From Actinomycetes bacterium (GTDB lineage Bacteria > Actinomycetota > Acidimicrobiia > Acidimicrobiales > Bog-793): a stretch of DNA of 46,824 bases. The translations under genes and the position numbers were made by a program. Within the stretch, counting starts at the first letter, position 1, and the number at the start of each line of letters is the position of its first letter. Where the stretch lies: the NCBI GenBank assembly GCA_021803215.1, contig JAJZLV010000102.1:1-46824 (forward strand), written 5' to 3'. This document shows positions 44,952 through 46,824 of this stretch, one piece after another. Under the pieces are notes generated by a model. It was not told the origin of the DNA. It did no database searches and saw only the letters and a list, made by a program, of their open reading frames with translations.

Positions 44952-46625
44952 TTACACGAACAAGAGGCCGGCGGCGTGGGCGAGGGAGAAGATCGGTGCC
45001 GGCCAGATGCCGAAGACGACCGTGAACCCGACCGTGAGCAAGAGCCCGAAGGCGGTGGCGGGCGAGAGGTGGATCCGCTCGGCCGGGGCCGGCTCGACAG
45101 CCGCCGTCTCGAGAGCGGCCGGCTCGAGAGCAAGGAGGGTGGCCGCCGGGAGCGGCGAGTGGGAGGCTCCGGCCGGCGAGCCGATCTCAGAGGAGGCGCC
45201 GGCGAAAGCGAGGCCCTCGCCCCCCGGCCCCTCGGCTGGAAGCGCCGGCGCCGCCTGGCTCGGGGCCGCCTGGCGCGAGCCGTACATGACGAAGACGACC
45301 CGAAGGTAAAAGGCGGCCGCGATGGCGCCGGTCAGCATGGCGATCACGGCGAGCGCGTAGGAGTGGGCCGAGACAGCCGCCTCGACGACGTAGAGCTTCC
45401 CGAGGAAGCCGGTCGTGAAGGGGGCGCCCGCCTGGGCGAGGAGGAGGATGGCGAAGCCGAGTGCGAGCAGCGGCTGGCGCCGGCCGAGGCCGCGGAAGGA
45501 CTCGATCGAGTGCTCCCTGTCACCCCGGCCGCCGACCAGCATGACGACGGCGAAGGAGCCGAGGACCAAAAAGGCGTAGATGAAGACGTAGTAGAGGCTG
45601 GCGGCGATCCCCTCCGTCGAGGCCGCCTGCAGGCCGAGCAGGATGAAACCGGCCTGGTTTATCGAGGAGTAGGCGAGCATCCTCTTTATGTCACGCTGCA
45701 CGAGGCCGAGCACGGCGCCCACGACAAGGGTGAGGATGGCCACGACCCAGATGATCGGTTGCCAGGAGGCGGCCAGGGAGTGGAAGGAGGTGAAGAAGAC
45801 CCTGAGGAGGGCGGCGAAGCCTCCCACCTTGGCGATCGAGGCCATGAAGCCGGTCGCCGGTGTCGGAGAGCCCTGGTAGACGTCGGGCGTCCACATGTGG
45901 AACGGGACGGCGGCCACCTTGAAGAGGAAGCCGACCAGTAACAGCCCGGCGCCCGCCAGCAAGAGGCCGTCGTTCGTCGAGACGTTGTGGGCGAGGTAGG
46001 CGGCCACCTGGGCGAGGTTGGTCGAGCCGGTCGCCCCGTAGGTGAGGGCGATGCCGTAGACGAAGATGGCAGAGGAGAAGGCCCCGAGCACGAAGTACTT
46101 CATGCCGGCCTCGCCCGACTCGGCCCTCCGCTGGTCGAGGGCGGCCAGGATGTAGAGCGGGATCGAGAGGATCTCGAGGCCGAGGAAGATGACGATGAAG
46201 TCGTTGGCGGCCGCCATCAGCATGGCGCCCGAGGCCGACAAGAGCGCCAGGGCGTGGTACTCCGGGCCGATGATGCCCTCGCGCTCGAGGTAGTCGTTCG
46301 AGAGGAAGGACGAGACGATGATGATCGCCGAGGCCAGTATCACGAAGGCGGTCGAAAAGCCGTCGATGGCGAGCGACTTGGCGACGGCGGCGAAGGGGTG
46401 GCCGGCCCCGTGCACCTTGTCCCACAAAACGATGCCGCAGACGAGCGAGGCGACCCCGATCGCCCCGGTCAGCACGGAGTAGACCCGGGGCGGCAGCTGG
46501 CGCACCCGCATGGCCCCGACGCCGAGGAGGAGGATCGCCCCGCCGATCATGATCAGCTCGGGGTAGATGGCGGTGTAGTCGATGTGCGGGATCACCAGGC
46601 CGGCCGCCGCCAGAAGCCCGCTCAC
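44952..46625 (-). CDS. nuoN: NADH-quinone oxidoreductase subunit N
   Basis: 557 residues, an antiporter-like membrane subunit of respiratory complex I with about 14 helices. EYHALALLSASGAMLMAAANDFIVIFLGLEILSIPLYIL (with the conserved Glu), GFLFKVAAVPFHMWTPDVYQGSP and KRMLAYSSINQAGFILLG are typical. A non-conserved Ala/Pro/Glu-rich insert of about 65 residues lies between the last two helices, making it longer than the usual 480-500 residues. The GTG start overlaps the nuoM stop (GTGA). It is the last gene of the nuo operon; a GC hairpin (CGCCGG / CCGGCG at 44930-44947) follows. Confidence 0.96.
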   Translation of the reverse strand: MSGLLAAAGLVIPHIDYTAIYPELIMIGGAILLLGVGAMRVRQLPPRVYSVLTGAIGVASLVCGIVLWDKVHGAGHPFAAVAKSLAIDGFSTAFVILASAIIIVSSFLSNDYLEREGIIGPEYHALALLSASGAMLMAAANDFIVIFLGLEILSIPLYILAALDQRRAESGEAGMKYFVLGAFSSAIFVYGIALTYGATGSTNLAQVAAYLAHNVSTNDGLLLAGAGLLLVGFLFKVAAVPFHMWTPDVYQGSPTPATGFMASIAKVGGFAALLRVFFTSFHSLAASWQPIIWVVAILTLVVGAVLGLVQRDIKRMLAYSSINQAGFILLGLQAASTEGIAASLYYVFIYAFLVLGSFAVVMLVGGRGDREHSIESFRGLGRRQPLLALGFAILLLAQAGAPFTTGFLGKLYVVEAAVSAHSYALAVIAMLTGAIAAAFYLRVVFVMYGSRQAAPSQAAPALPAEGPGGEGLAFAGASSEIGSPAGASHSPLPAATLLALEPAALETAAVEPAPAERIHLSPATAFGLLLTVGFTVVFGIWPAPIFSLAHAAGLLFV

Positions 46626-46824
46626 TTGGCACCTCCGCTGCCGGCCCGGTGGGCGGCCGCCGTGTAGATCGGGCGGCCGTTCGCCGGGATCTTCGGGTGG
46701 GCCACCTGCTCTATGTGGGTCACGATGCGGTCGACCGAGGGGGTGATCCGGTTGAGGACCGGGCCCGGGTAGACGCCGAGGAAGACGATGACGGCCACGA
46801 GAGGCGCCATGTAGAGCCCCTCTC
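46622..46824 (-). CDS. nuoM: NADH-quinone oxidoreductase subunit M, C-terminal end (partial at right edge)
   Basis: The frame is open through the right edge (residues EGLY precede the ATG listed at 46810), so this is an internal part of a longer gene. MAPLVAVIVFLGVYPGPVLNRI is the last membrane helix of NuoM, followed by a hydrophilic tail of about 40 residues. Its stop overlaps nuoN's start. Confidence 0.88.
   Translation of the reverse strand, partial: EGLYMAPLVAVIVFLGVYPGPVLNRITPSVDRIVTHIEQVAHPKIPANGRPIYTAAAHRAGSGGAK

Overview
The window is about 47 kb of very GC-rich DNA from an actinobacterium. The order tRNA-Thr / tRNA-Met / rpmG ... tRNA-Trp / secE / nusG / rplKAJL / rpoBC, then rpsL-rpsG-fusA-tuf-rpsJ, is typical of that phylum. 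F420-type flavin enzymes, an MptB-like mannosyltransferase, DUF1707 and frequent leaderless starts fit too. A deep lineage such as Acidimicrobiia is my inference from protein flavour; no search was run.

Layout. 1-849 (+): the end of an LLM-family F420 oxidoreductase and a coupled PPOX F420 enzyme. 1210-5923 (-): the str operon with rpsJ as its last gene; no S10 operon follows. 6029-11642: a DUF1707/LiaF-like protein on the minus strand, then a membrane-anchored D,D-carboxypeptidase and a very large cyclase-STAND-TPR regulator on the plus strand, ending at a strong bidirectional terminator. 11772-24958 (-): rpoC, rpoB, rplL, rplJ (with an L10 leader RNA), rplA, rplK, nusG, secE, tRNA-Trp, an ECF sigma/anti-sigma pair, rpmG, tRNA-Met and tRNA-Thr. 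25034-28035: a GNAT acetyltransferase, a crotonase and an MptB-type mannosyltransferase.

28036-34722 is an accessory block with more A/T at third codon positions. It holds an ArsR-type regulator coupled to an MFS exporter, an 800-bp stretch with no believable gene, a lone AAA+ ATPase, a second sigma factor with a membrane partner, and an AbrB-type antitoxin with a degenerate PIN-like partner. It ends at the 3' side of tRNA-Tyr, the usual place for an island, but no integrase or att repeat was seen.

34965-46824 returns to ordinary chromosome: YajQ, a PNKP-like HAD phosphatase overlapping an internally deleted acetyl-CoA synthetase remnant, a large fusion of a catalytically dead metallophosphoesterase-like domain to a membrane-bound MprF-type DUF2156 domain, an O-methyltransferase, a secreted multidomain serine protease with sedolisin-like catalytic residues, and the nuoM/nuoN end of the complex I operon.

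The most consistent unlisted signal is promoter architecture. At seven non-ribosomal genes on both strands a -10-like hexamer ends exactly 6 nt before the start codon, and at an eighth 7 nt before, which predicts leaderless mRNAs. The ribosomal, RNA polymerase and protease genes instead have leaders, RBSs and, in places, RNA structure.
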